Below, one piece after another: positions 39,079 to 49,700 of a DNA stretch of 64,000 nt (positions are counted from its first letter, which is position 1; each line of letters starts with the position of its first letter). The DNA is taken from contig NC_067204.1 in NCBI RefSeq assembly GCF_026262505.1, forward strand, positions 17,896,165 through 17,960,164, read 5' to 3'. This DNA comes from Trichomonas vaginalis G3 (lineage: Eukaryota > Parabasalia > Trichomonadida > Trichomonadidae). A model generated the notes under the pieces. It did not search any database, was not told the DNA's origin, and saw only the letters and a list, made by a program, of their open reading frames with translations. The position numbers and the translations under genes are program-made.

Positions 39079-41238
39079 TTATTTCTTTTCGAATAAAGAA
39101 GAGATGAATCTGTTGAAGGAAGAATACTTTATTGCACCATGAGAAATAAGAAGTTCTGCCATTTCTTTACGATTCTCATCATCTGCATAATTAAGAGCAG
39201 TTTTTCCTTCTCCATCTTTTTCATTGATGTTTGCACCATGCGAAATAAGAAGTTCAACTGTTTCTTTACTGTTTTTCGATGCTGCATAATGAAGAGCGGT
39301 TTTTCCTTGTCTATCTTTTTCATTGATGTTTGCACCATGCGAAATAAGAAGTTCGGCTAATTCTTTTCTATTATATTCTGCTGCATAATGAAGAGCGGTT
39401 TTTCCTTGTTCATCTTTTTCGTTGGTGTTTGCACCATGCGAAACAAGAAGTTCGGCTACTTCTTTATGATTTGCATTGATTGCAAGATGAAGAGCTGTTT
39501 GTCCATATTTATCTTTTTCATTGATATTCGCATCATGAGAAATAAGGATTTCGGCTGTTTCTTTAAAATTATTTTCTGCTGTATAATGAAGAGCAGTTTT
39601 TCCATATTTATCACTTTCGTTGACATTTGCACCGTGTGAAATAAGAAGATTGGAAGTTTCTTTATTGTTTGTCAATGCTGCATAATGAATAGCGGTTCTT
39701 TCATATTTATCTTTTTTCATTGATATTCGCACCATGCGAAATAAGAAGATTGGCTGTTTCTTGACAATTGTATTCTGCTGAATAATGAAGAGCAGATTTT
39801 CCATTATTATCTTTTCATTGATATTTGCACCATGCAAAATAAGAAATTCAGTTGTTTCTTTATTGTCTTTCAATGCTGCATAATGAAGAGCGATTTTTCC
39901 TTGTCCATCTTTTTCATTGATGTTTGCACCATGCGAAATAAAAAATTCAGCTGTTTCTTTGGGACAATTATTACATGCAGCGCAATGAAGAGCGGTTTTT
40001 CCATTCTTATCTTTTTCATTGATAAGAGCATCATGTGAAATAAGAAGATTAGATATTTCTTTAAAATTATAATGTGCTGCATAATGAAGAGCAGTTTGTC
40101 CATCATGATCTCTTTCAGAAAGATCGGCACCAAATCTAATAAGAAGTTCGGCTGTTTCTTTACAATTATAATGTGCTGCATAATGAAGAGCAGTTTCCGA
40201 TTCATAATCTCTTTCGGAGATGTTTGCGCCATGTGAAATGAGAAATTCGACCATTTCGGTATTATTATTGCGTGCCGCATGATGAAGAGCGGTATGTCCA
40301 AATTCATCTTTTTCATTAATATATCCACCATGCGAAAGAAAATATTCGGCAAGTGATGGAAAATTGAACATTGCGGAATAAACAAAACATTTGTTAGATG
40401 CATCAGTTTGATCGAAATAAACTAAAAATGCTTCAAGAATTTTATGTATTCCACAAACTTGTAAACTGATTGTTTTATCATATTCATTCATCAAGAATGC
40501 AACAAAATCAATGTTGTGTGAAATAATTGCATATTCCATGCATTTGTCATTTGGTCTTTGATATTTCAAACATTCACTCATGATCTCTGGATTTCCTCCT
40601 AAAAATGAAAAAACAAGACATGTTTCAGTTATTTTTGAGTCAAATTTTGTTCTTAAGAATTTGAAACAATCAACGGCTCCATGGTAACAGCATAATTCAA
40701 GCAATGTATATCTTTCAGATAAATAGAGACTTGGATATAATTTGCTAATAAGAATTTGATCTTTATCAAATCCTTCTCTTTCTGTGAATGAAATAAATTG
40801 TTCTTTTTCATTACACATAATAGCTTTGTAAATTGTATTTTCTGTATGAATATCAACATTTTCTGGATTAATTTCTGCGAAATTAGTAGACTTGTTTAAT
40901 TTAATTCCATACTCTTTGTAAAACAAGAAGTTTGAAATAGGGTTAACATTGCTGATATCTTTGACTTGATATTCATCAGATATGAGTTTGGCAAGAGTTA
41001 AATACGACTTTGTATAGCGATTATTATATGGGATCATATCTAAAATATCCCTTATGATGTTTTGAGGAAGATGTTTCTTTGATTCAATCAATTCTGTTTT
41101 GATCATTTGGTAAATCGAGTTTAAATCTTCTTCTTTTTCCGTTTTCAGCTGATACAACGTAATGTACGCATCGATGTAGTATTTGTAGATACTTCGCAAT
41201 TCGCCATATTTATTTTGTTGAATGTTTTGATCAGACAT
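39079..41238 (-). CDS. ankyrin repeat protein, 719 aa, with a compensated frameshift
   Basis: Its N-terminal domain is close to that of the gene at 6956 (YGELRSIYKYYIDAYITLYQ, LLELCCYHGAVDCFKFL, AIISHNIDFVAFLMNEYD). About 13 ankyrin repeats follow (HGANINEKD, GKTALHYAA), then a basic end. Around residues 475-510 the sequence turns into non-ankyrin text (IIMENLLFIIQQNTIVKKQP) before the repeat resumes. This is one missing T in a run at 39812-39815 followed by one extra T at 39712-39717. The correct repeat is visible in the shifted frame. The first codon of the frame is TTG; the ATG next to it is the start, with TTCACATATA 20-odd bases upstream as likely initiator. Confidence 0.9.
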   Translation of the reverse strand: MSDQNIQQNKYGELRSIYKYYIDAYITLYQLKTEKEEDLNSIYQMIKTELIESKKHLPQNIIRDILDMIPYNNRYTKSYLTLAKLISDEYQVKDISNVNPISNFLFYKEYGIKLNKSTNFAEINPENVDIHTENTIYKAIMCNEKEQFISFTEREGFDKDQILISKLYPSLYLSERYTLLELCCYHGAVDCFKFLRTKFDSKITETCLVFSFLGGNPEIMSECLKYQRPNDKCMEYAIISHNIDFVAFLMNEYDKTISLQVCGIHKILEAFLVYFDQTDASNKCFVYSAMFNFPSLAEYFLSHGGYINEKDEFGHTALHHAARNNNTEMVEFLISHGANISERDYESETALHYAAHYNCKETAELLIRFGADLSERDHDGQTALHYAAHYNFKEISNLLISHDALINEKDKNGKTALHCAACNNCPKETAEFFISHGANINEKDGQGKIALHYAALKDNKETTEFLILHGANINEKIIMENLLFIIQQNTIVKKQPIFLFRMVRISMKKDKYERTAIHYAALTNNKETSNLLISHGANVNESDKYGKTALHYTAENNFKETAEILISHDANINEKDKYGQTALHLAINANHKEVAELLVSHGANTNEKDEQGKTALHYAAEYNRKELAELLISHGANINEKDRQGKTALHYAASKNSKETVELLISHGANINEKDGEGKTALNYADDENRKEMAELLISHGAIKYSSFNRFISSLFEKK

Positions 41239-41400
41239 CAAAAAATTTATATATATGTGAATTCTACAATTAAAGATATACTTAAAATTTAATAGAAGAA
41301 AAAGGATTATGTGCTAAGTATGTTGAAAACAATGATCTCAAAGATTTCGGATTGAATTCATGAAATTTGATTAATTCTAAATATGTGAACTGTCATAACA

Positions 41401-42048
41401 TCAATAGTAAAGTCGAAAGCTATAAAAAAAAGCAATACCAAAATATGCCATGTCATTTGCATTTAAATTGCTTAATTGTTGAATATATTCCTTTTCTTGA
41501 TAAAGAAGAACCATTGGTGGATTACCTGAGACTCTGTTAGCTATGGCTTGGGCTCCATCTTCGTTAAATCCGCAAGTAATTTGAGGTGCACTATAAGGGC
41601 TGCAAGCGCAAAGATTATCAAACATCATTAGTCTGACTCTGAAAGCTCCTTTGATTTTTCCGTCGTAAATTCCTGTATTTGTAAAAATGTCGGATATGCC
41701 TGTTGATAAACCGCAAAAAACTAAACCAACGATAAATCCTGCGATGTACCCTACATCAGAACCAAATGCTACGTGTATTATACTCCATATCATTAATGTA
41801 AAAGCAAAATTTTGGAGCAAAGAAATGATCAAGTACCAAATTGGGGAAATAAACTTGCGATTTTTAATGCGGGCTATAATCCAAAATACTGTGTTAATTA
41901 TCCACAAGATAATAAAGAAGAGAAACCAACCCCATGGAATTGGACCGACAAAAGAGTATAAAGAGTCAGAGACGCATTTATATGAGTGCTCACCTTTATA
42001 TTTGTGTGCGCATGATGATGAAGAATTTCCGTCTCTCCAAGTTCCCAT
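41401..42048 (-). CDS. unrecognised four-helix membrane protein, 215 aa
   Basis: Four hydrophobic segments: IPWGWFLFFIILWIINTVFW, PIWYLIISLLQNFAFTLMIW, IHVAFGSDVGYIAGFIVGLV, and a weaker one at the C-terminus (MAYFGIAFFYSF). Between helix 3 and the end lies a Cys-containing soluble stretch (NLCACSPYSAPQITCGFNED). The overall layout is tetraspan-like, but no family motif is visible. The frame runs 44 codons further upstream to a TTG through Lys-rich, unlikely sequence, so I use the ATG that gives MGTWRDGNSSSSC. Confidence 0.75.
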   Translation of the reverse strand: MGTWRDGNSSSSCAHKYKGEHSYKCVSDSLYSFVGPIPWGWFLFFIILWIINTVFWIIARIKNRKFISPIWYLIISLLQNFAFTLMIWSIIHVAFGSDVGYIAGFIVGLVFCGLSTGISDIFTNTGIYDGKIKGAFRVRLMMFDNLCACSPYSAPQITCGFNEDGAQAIANRVSGNPPMVLLYQEKEYIQQLSNLNANDMAYFGIAFFYSFRLYY

Positions 42049-42406
42049 TGAATAAAAATAAAAAATAAAAATTGCAACGGTGTTTTCTAATTTTGCACCT
42101 TTTTTGCACTTTTTTGAATTAACACTTTTATAAAAGGTCGCAAATCTTTTAATAAGTGCAAAAGATTTCTGGATTTTCAAGATTTTGATTTTAATTTTTG
42201 AGACGTTGAAGGATTTATTGCATAATCAAAATTATTTTGATTTCCTGGATGTCCAGAGTATGGAGAAGTGTGGGTAAAAACTAGGGTCGGCGTCACGACA
42301 TAAAGTTCAGAAAATTCAGAAGTGTGCATTTATTTTTGAGAAGTTTATGGTGTCATGAGAAAAAAATTTCAAAGGACTGGCATCACGAAAAGTGTCAATA
42401 CAGGTA

Positions 42407-42458
42407 ATTTTCATATAGCTATATGAAAATATAGCTTAACAAATGAACAATGTTCATT
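42407..42458. repeat. two adjacent near-perfect palindromes
   Basis: ATTTTCATATAG and CTATATGAAAAT abut at 42407-42430 (24-base perfect palindrome). AATGAACA-A-TGTTCATT follows at 42442-42458. They lie upstream of the membrane-protein gene and beside an ankyrin remnant. They could be cruciform-forming or dimeric factor sites. Confidence 0.8.
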
Positions 42459-42549
42459 CTTTCCAAGACACTTGAGGAGATAATATGTTTTTGAACTTCA
42501 TATAGCAACATTGGCTTCATTTTGTTGAATTCCTTGTATTAGAGATATG

Positions 42550-42680
42550 GATATTCTCTTACTCTGGTGACTTTATTTGTTCCAACAGAAATGATGAATT
42601 TAAGAACTTCAAGATGACCATTTCTTGATGCATAAATGAGTGGAGTTCATCCATCATTATCTTTTCTTTGTCTTGGAGAC
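42550..42680 (-). pseudogene. ankyrin remnant of a second subfamily
   Basis: On the minus strand TPLIYASRNGHLEVLKFIIS is readable, a classic repeat of the other large trichomonad ankyrin subfamily (TPLI.AS.NGHLEVVK). The codon before it is TGA where Trp or Tyr is usual, and frames are lost on both sides. No start. Confidence 0.65.
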
Positions 42681-42766
42681 CTCTCTTTAATTATTTAGTG
42701 TATTTGCATTTACAGAAAGTATAGTTAATATAATTTTTATAAACAAAACAAACAATAAATATAAGT

Positions 42767-44875
42767 TTAAATCAGATGAGATAAATTTTTCTTTTTCTTA
42801 TTAACAGAAAGTGTTGACTTTCGTGTTTTTTCTTGGATAATTTTAGTAATTCTGAAATCTCTCTTGCAGTTATACGGAATTCCTGGAATTGACAATGGCA
42901 TGTCTTCAGGTTTCGAAGGTCCAACACAGACGCCTCCAACAATATTACGAGGAAGATCAATATTCAATGGAATATACGATAAATTCTTTTCACGAGGTGG
43001 ATTTTCGAATATGAAATGAAAACAATTTTCAATTTCAGTTTTCTTGAGTTCTCCCCAAATTAAAGAACCATCACAGAGACCTTCGTCCTTATTTTGAACA
43101 AAGACTTTAACAAATCCTGTTTTGTTCCTTTTTTCTTCTTCATCAGTTAAAATAATTTTTGAATCTTTCAAAGTTTTCTCGAGAAACTCACCATCAATGA
43201 TAGGAATGAATGTTATTCCTTTCCATGGCTGATGTCCGCCCATCATGTCAATAGAAAACGTTGTTGGATAATATTTTTCCAGAGGAGAACCTTTTTTCAT
43301 CAATTCTGCCATATTTTGAGGGAGAAGATGACTACTTTGTGGCGGAAGAACAGACATAAGTTGTTCTAACGGTGGTATTGGCTTGGAATCGTCCAAAACT
43401 GACAAATTTATATCTAAATTTTCCAGTAACTCGAAAGAAGACAACAAAGGAGCATAATAATAAGGATAATACCAGCTCCATGATGTACATCCATGCAAAT
43501 AGTACTGTAATGTCCATGCCATTCCTTTGAGATAATTTATGCAAACATCTTTTACTTTTTCAACATCTTTTTCATCGAAACCATGCTTCTCTTTATAATA
43601 TCTCTGTTGCAAATTCTCAAAAGCATCATCCGGTTTTTCAAGAGTGATTTCTGAGGAAATTGGTCGTGGCACTTTTTCAATTTGCGAATAATCGTTTTGG
43701 TAAATTTTGTTGGTATTTATTGAAGCTTCTTTTGATAAATTAGAAGGGTTCATAATACCTTGAAGTGCGATTTCTTCACTGTCAACAAGAGAATGAAGGA
43801 ACTTAGCAGCTCTTTTGCAGTCAACATTCCCATTATCAGTGATATATCCACCTAATTCTGGCAAAATTTTCTTGTACAATTCGAAAATTTTTCCGATGGA
43901 ACCGCCAAGAATGTTCATTCCTGGGATTTGAGGTAAGAAATCGTTACCTGCTGTTACGCAAAGGAATATAATATCATCTAGTGCACGTTCGAAGTACCAA
44001 TCAAAGCCCATTTTGGCTGGTTTCAAATCTCGTTCGAGATACTGACGAAAAACAAAACCATTCGCAAATAAAAATTTGGCAGGACCAAATCTTCCGGCAG
44101 GAGGTGTTAGATTCTCTACATTGAAGACTTCTTCCCTTAATATTGTAAAGAATAATTCGTGACATGATAAACCGAGGAAAAGGAAGTCGGCATCAAGACC
44201 ATAGACGCAGTGATGACGCGAAAAGTCATAATTAAACTCAACTCTTTGACTTCGAATGAATTCCATAATTTTGTGTTCTCCTTCGCCAGGAACTGATGCA
44301 TCTGAGAATATAACTGCTATATTTGACCATGCTGGTGATGTTTTCTGCTTGCGATTAATCATTTCTGTAATATAATCTGATAATTGCATCATAAATTCGG
44401 TTCCTGGTGTAATTGTGTTTGTATCTGATTGTATAATAGTCTGAGGATCCATTATTTCATCAATTTCTTCTTTTGTAATTGATAAATCTTGACATTGCAT
44501 ATAACGATTATATTCTGAGTCTTTTGCTGCGCAAAATCTTCGTATTCTTTGCTGATTCATCTTAGCTCTTGGAGCAACACCATCAACTGCCATAAATAAA
44601 ACCTTTCGAGGGCGAACTAAATTAAAAATTCTGTCAACGTATTTTTCTACATTTTGGAATACTTCAAGATATGTTTTTGGATGTTCTTGATTCTTTGGAT
44701 GATAGCATGGATGAATCAAACCATTCATATCCAAATACAAATTATCAAATTCGACATCTCCTTCAGTATTTGGGTTTGGTTGAGATGGGTCTTCGTCTAA
44801 CTCTGTTTCAATGCATTGGCTGAGTAAAAGTGGGTAATGTCCCTTCAGCCATCTGAAAAATGAGGGGACACCCAT
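42767..44875 (-). CDS. 5'-3' exoribonuclease, Xrn1/Rat1 family, 702 aa
   Basis: It degrades 5'-monophosphate RNA processively. The family N-terminus MGVPSFFRWLKGHYP is intact. Acidic catalytic motifs are present: LYLDMNGLIHPC, LFMAVDGVAPRAKMNQQRIRRF, DASVPGEGEHKIMEFIR, VYGLDADFLFLGL and VTAGNDFLPQIP. WYYPYYYAPLLSSF is a conserved C-terminal block of the nuclease core. The protein stops soon after this core, so it is shorter than Xrn1 and somewhat shorter than Rat1/Xrn2. By size and the absence of Xrn1-type extra domains it fits the Rat1/Xrn2 type, which acts in nuclear RNA turnover and termination. The ATG is fixed by the family start. Confidence 0.95.
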   Translation of the reverse strand: MGVPSFFRWLKGHYPLLLSQCIETELDEDPSQPNPNTEGDVEFDNLYLDMNGLIHPCYHPKNQEHPKTYLEVFQNVEKYVDRIFNLVRPRKVLFMAVDGVAPRAKMNQQRIRRFCAAKDSEYNRYMQCQDLSITKEEIDEIMDPQTIIQSDTNTITPGTEFMMQLSDYITEMINRKQKTSPAWSNIAVIFSDASVPGEGEHKIMEFIRSQRVEFNYDFSRHHCVYGLDADFLFLGLSCHELFFTILREEVFNVENLTPPAGRFGPAKFLFANGFVFRQYLERDLKPAKMGFDWYFERALDDIIFLCVTAGNDFLPQIPGMNILGGSIGKIFELYKKILPELGGYITDNGNVDCKRAAKFLHSLVDSEEIALQGIMNPSNLSKEASINTNKIYQNDYSQIEKVPRPISSEITLEKPDDAFENLQQRYYKEKHGFDEKDVEKVKDVCINYLKGMAWTLQYYLHGCTSWSWYYPYYYAPLLSSFELLENLDINLSVLDDSKPIPPLEQLMSVLPPQSSHLLPQNMAELMKKGSPLEKYYPTTFSIDMMGGHQPWKGITFIPIIDGEFLEKTLKDSKIILTDEEEKRNKTGFVKVFVQNKDEGLCDGSLIWGELKKTEIENCFHFIFENPPREKNLSYIPLNIDLPRNIVGGVCVGPSKPEDMPLSIPGIPYNCKRDFRITKIIQEKTRKSTLSVNKKKKNLSHLI

Positions 44876-45235
44876 TTAAAAAATGACCATTTTTATGAAA
44901 TAGGTCATATAAATTATAGCGAAGATGTGCTTTAAATATGAATTTTGACATCATAACCATCGATTTTTGATGAATGAAATTATGATGTTTCATATCAATG
45001 CTTAAATTGTATTAATGACTCATACCCCAATAAGAGAACATGTATTGATTACAAACAAGTATCAACCAAATGATTATAAAAAAATGATTTTTAAAATTAG
45101 TTGTTATTCTAAAAGTATAAGATTTATTTTAAAAAATATATAATATAAAATTAGAAAATAAACTAAATTCAAAAGATTCAAAACAAAAATTTGGGACCAA
45201 AGCACAATACATGATAATTTTCTTACAACTAAACT
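44876..45235. other. intergenic, promoter of the exonuclease gene
   Basis: AT-rich; apart from the initiator-like site near 44884 no feature seen. Confidence 0.5.
44878..44889 (-). promoter_or_regulatory. Inr-like element of the Xrn gene
   Basis: GGTCATTTTTTAA on the minus strand is immediately upstream of the ATG at 44875, with TCATT about 11 bases before it. It is a good fit to the trichomonad initiator. Confidence 0.55.
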
Positions 45236-46279
45236 TCATTTTGGTAAAGCAAGGATAGTCTTCAAAGAATTCGAAATATCATTGATAATTGTTTTTGTTG
45301 ATTGATATTTCGTTGGATTGGTCTTAATAATAATATCCAAGATAATTTGAATCTTACTCTCTGGTATCTTATAACGGCTAGCAATGTAACAAAGCAAGAG
45401 CAAAGCAGCAAAGGAAACAGATAAAAATAAAATTTGTTGAGTTTGATTCGGATCTGGTTTGATTTCATTCTTGGATAACTGTGTTGATGGCAACTGGAAT
45501 TCTGAGTATTTGATTACTAAATTTTGAGCAGCACTATAAATATGTTCTAACAACCAATCAACCGAGCAATTTTGATTCTCTATTGCATCCTTCCACTCAG
45601 ATTCATCGCCTAATGGAAAACCAACATGTGTATGCAGTTGGTATAAATAATCACCTGGAACGTAACCAGGCTCTAGCCCTCGTTGGAAGAATGCAATAAG
45701 ATAGTGCTTTGTTCCATTTTCCATTTTGCTTGATAAAATTCTGCATATATGAGCTGGACCTAGAAGCTTATGTACAACAACAGCTAATGATCCAATTTCT
45801 GGGTCAGGATTGCGAGTATGAGCAGGTGATGGCATTACTGGGTCATCTGTTGTCTTTGGATATATAGGAATTAATTTGCGAGGTTGAACACCAAAATCAG
45901 ATGAAAACGATCGATTGTTTGAGAGTTGTAAAGGAGTTTTATCAAGTCCTGGAACTTTTTCTGTAGGTGTTTTAAGCATTGGTACTTTGGCACGCATCTT
46001 TGGTGGAAGTATAGCTACAATTGCTGGATCTTCTGGTAATTCTAGTTTTGGAGGAGCCTGATTCGGTTTCTTTGATAAAATCTTATTAATCGATTCTGCA
46101 ATAGACTGTGACGAAATTGATTGGTCTAATAATTGCGGTCGAAATTTAGTAATTTTTGATTTAAGACTTTTAGTTTCTCTTCCGAGAATATTTCCTATTT
46201 CTTTTTCTGTTAAAGTCTTAGTATTGACAAGAGCTTTCCTAATTAAATCAATATCTGTTGCGGAAAGGCTCTCAGTCAT
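45236..46279 (-). CDS. unrecognised protein, 347 aa
   Basis: ATG start. The first 70 residues look like a small helical, possibly DNA-binding-like domain (SATDIDLIRKALVNTKTL, EIGNILGRETKSLKSKI). A Pro-rich linker follows. The middle (PEIGSLAVVVHKLLGPAHIC, HYLIAFFQRGLEPGYVPGDY) loosely recalls Lin-9-type chromatin proteins, too weakly to name. The C-terminal third is helical with a hydrophobic stretch (ILFLSVSFAALLLLCYIA) that may be a buried helix rather than a membrane segment. No signal peptide. Confidence 0.75.
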   Translation of the reverse strand: MTESLSATDIDLIRKALVNTKTLTEKEIGNILGRETKSLKSKITKFRPQLLDQSISSQSIAESINKILSKKPNQAPPKLELPEDPAIVAILPPKMRAKVPMLKTPTEKVPGLDKTPLQLSNNRSFSSDFGVQPRKLIPIYPKTTDDPVMPSPAHTRNPDPEIGSLAVVVHKLLGPAHICRILSSKMENGTKHYLIAFFQRGLEPGYVPGDYLYQLHTHVGFPLGDESEWKDAIENQNCSVDWLLEHIYSAAQNLVIKYSEFQLPSTQLSKNEIKPDPNQTQQILFLSVSFAALLLLCYIASRYKIPESKIQIILDIIIKTNPTKYQSTKTIINDISNSLKTILALPK

Positions 46280-46766
46280 TTAAATAGAAAAAATGTACGT
46301 TTATTAATTTGATCGACAATATAGGAATGCTTTGGAATCTAGAAATATTAACTTTTATGATCTTTGCAATCTATTTTCATTAAAAAATACGATCACATAT
46401 CTTTTGCATCTATTTTTGTTTAATAATTCTTCCGCATTGCTTTAATTTTTGTGTGCTTTTAAATGTTTACACGGAATAAAAATTAGAAATCGTAATTCTA
46501 CTAATTTGAGTTGTTAGATATTGACCACACCCTATTACATATCAATGTATAAGCAAAATTTTAAATATTTACAATAATTTGAATGAAAATATGTTGGAAT
46601 ATTCATTATTTGAGTAAAAGTGTTGTCCAAAATGTAAAAGATTTGTGGTAAGCAGATACCATTCAAATAAAGTAATGATAGTTAGATTTAATAAAAAAAT
46701 AATATTTAATTTGTAAGAAACAAAAAAATATACATGAGATATATATAAAACAAATATAAAGAAAAA
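46280..46766. other. intergenic, nothing recognised
   Basis: AT-rich spacer; no ORF, RNA gene or notable repeat seen. Confidence 0.5.
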
Positions 46767-49700
46767 TTAAAGTTTCTGTTTTCTTTCGCAAAGAACTGTT
46801 CCATCCTCTCTTATATTGAAAATGACATTCTTTGCGTCGTTCACAATATCATACAATTCTTTATTGATGTGAACTTTCATTGGTTCTCCACCACTTTCCA
46901 TTGCTTGTGCGTCATTAACAACTTGTCCGTAAACATCGAATGCAGGCTTTCTTATACCCATCAAACCAGCAGAAATTGGTCCACCAAAAGCAACACCAAC
47001 TCTTACTCTCAGTTTTGTGCCAAGTTTAGCATTAACTTCATTGATAGAATCAACTAAATCCAAAGCGAAACTTAGCATTTGATGGGAGCTTTCTGATACA
47101 GAATCACCTTTATCAAAAATACCAGCTGCACTCATGTAACAATCACCAATTGTTTTGATTTTTGTTACAGATCTGTATCTCAAACATTTGTCATCGAACA
47201 AAGTGAACATTGTGTTCAAAGTGTTGACGACACCTTCAGCTGTTTGACTTGCACACCATGGAGTGAACTGAACGATATCGCAGAAAGAGACACAAACTTT
47301 TTCAACTGTCATAGAAATCGACTTTTGGTCTTTAAGTAATTGAGAAGCGATTTCTTTTGGCAAAATTTGGTTGATGATTTGCATGAACTTAGATGTTTCT
47401 TTCTCGATAAGTTCCTGCTGTACAATCTCGTTCGTTGTGTCATGGAATGTTAAAGAAAACATCGTAGCACCATGACTTCTTCCGATGATTGAATTTTGTT
47501 CACCTTTGAAAAGTGGCAAAATTGTCAAAGAATAATATCTTCTTCTATCTCTATAAGTTCCAATTATATCATAAGTCACAACAGTAATTCTATCTTCCTG
47601 TATGTAACTAGATATAATGAAGTCCAAAGGAGTTGCATCGAATGTAGCCGACGTCAATTGTATATTCAATGCATCGCAAATCATTTTGCTTTGTGGTCCC
47701 TTCACTGTCATTTTCGTTGCAGCCGTGTTCATTGTTATAATGACTTGGTTCATGTTTATAACGAAAACAGGGTCAGGAAGAGTTTGCAGAATTATATCAT
47801 AAAATGTTTGGTCGAAATCGAGTTCATTTCTTTCTAATTGTGTTGCTGAATTGTTGAGAGCACGTGTTGTATCATTAGAAAGAGCTTTTTCATTCAAATG
47901 TTCCAACAAAGAAACAGTATCCATGAAAGGAGCATCGAATCTTTGCAACGTCAAAAGAACAAACAAATACAACAAAAAAGGAATCAAAGAGAAGAAAACA
48001 CCACAAATAATAATATCAATACCTGTCATAGTTATTTGATCTTTCCATGATTTTGACATTTCATCAATTAACAATGTACAAACAGGGTCAACTTCGCTGA
48101 AGAAAACTTGTAACTGTGTTATATATTCTTGAGGAACTCTTTCCAATTCAACAAGCAAAGCAGATGAAGCAACCCATTTCTGGATAATTGCATTGTCCAA
48201 CCAGTTATTATATGTATCAGAATAAGTTGTATCGTTGTTAACTTCTTGTGATCTTTTTTCTGATTGGAAAATGAAATCGGAATGTAGTTCTTCCAATTTA
48301 TCAATGTATGTTTGCTTCATACTGTCATTGTCGTCACTGAAATAGATATAAAAGTTCGTCTGAGTAATATCACATAGCATAGCAAATTGTGAATTTACTC
48401 TTAAAAAGTCACTTTTTATCATATTTAATTGGTCAGTATAACTTTGAAATTTGACAATCATTACAGCACCTGTTGCAACTGAACCTGCGAAATAGATTAC
48501 TACGGGGATGATGATAGAAAGAAGGGAGCCACCCTGGTAAGCGTTAGATGCATGCCAGATGTTGTTATTTCCCCAGACATTTCGCATTTGACTTTGAAGG
48601 AAAACGTTAATTGCTGACAAAGCGGTTTTTTGAGTATCTCTCAAACTTGAGAAGAAAATTGAATTCCTTGCATTTGCTTTCTTGATAGAAATGAAGATAA
48701 TCAATGGTATAGCGATCAAATGAAGGAACCCGAAGATAACTGTATAGTAAAACATTGGTTTCGCGCTTTCCATTAACTCAACATTGTAAACTTCGCCACT
48801 TACATCGTCAATGAACAAATTACTTAAATTTGTGATTTCATCCAATAAATTCAAGGATTCGTTGATTGATCCTGTATCATATTTGATGAACTGTGTGTCA
48901 TTCAATGCCAGTTCAGCTGAGATAAACAGGAAAGGAAAGATCGCGTGGTACAAACTAAAATTCGATTTCAAAAGTGGAATGTAATAAATTTCATCAGACA
49001 AATTCGTAAAAACTGACGAAATTTCGGTTGTTGAGTCTCCTCCTACAGTGAGAAACTGTGAAATGTTGTCTTGTAACTGTGTAATGTTTTCAATCAGTTT
49101 ATCTCTGTAGGAATTGTAATCTTCGATGTTCGACCAGAAATCAGTAACTTCTTTATTCGGATTTCTGTAAAACAACTCGACAGGGAACAGGAAAGTCTGT
49201 AATCTCTTGATACGTCTCAATACTCTGTAAATAAACTTGATTCTTGTCACGTTTGAGCCTTGTTGAACTGTAGAAAGCATGTAAGGGACCAAAACAACCA
49301 AATACAAGAAAAAGAAGATAGTTATAATGATAAGAATAGGATGAGTAAATGAACTAATGAATGGACCTTTCTTTGCAAGCCTTGTTGTTGGTCTTCCCGT
49401 GAAATTCTCCTCATTCTTCAGCATTTCGACAACACCATGGCCAATGATGTTCGGAGTTGTTTGTACGTAACTCTCCAGTCGATCAGGATTATGTATGACC
49501 ACGGAAATAAGCTTTGGAAAGATTTCAAGTGCTGATTCAATGAAATTATCTTTGTAATTGGCCCAAAACTCCATTTCGGGGATCATTGGATGGTTAGGAG
49601 ATACACGTTTGAATAAGTCAAGGAAAAAGGCACCATCTTCGTTGTTTGGATAAGTTTGGAGAAATGACAACAATGATTTGGAAGTTTTCTGGATTAGCTT

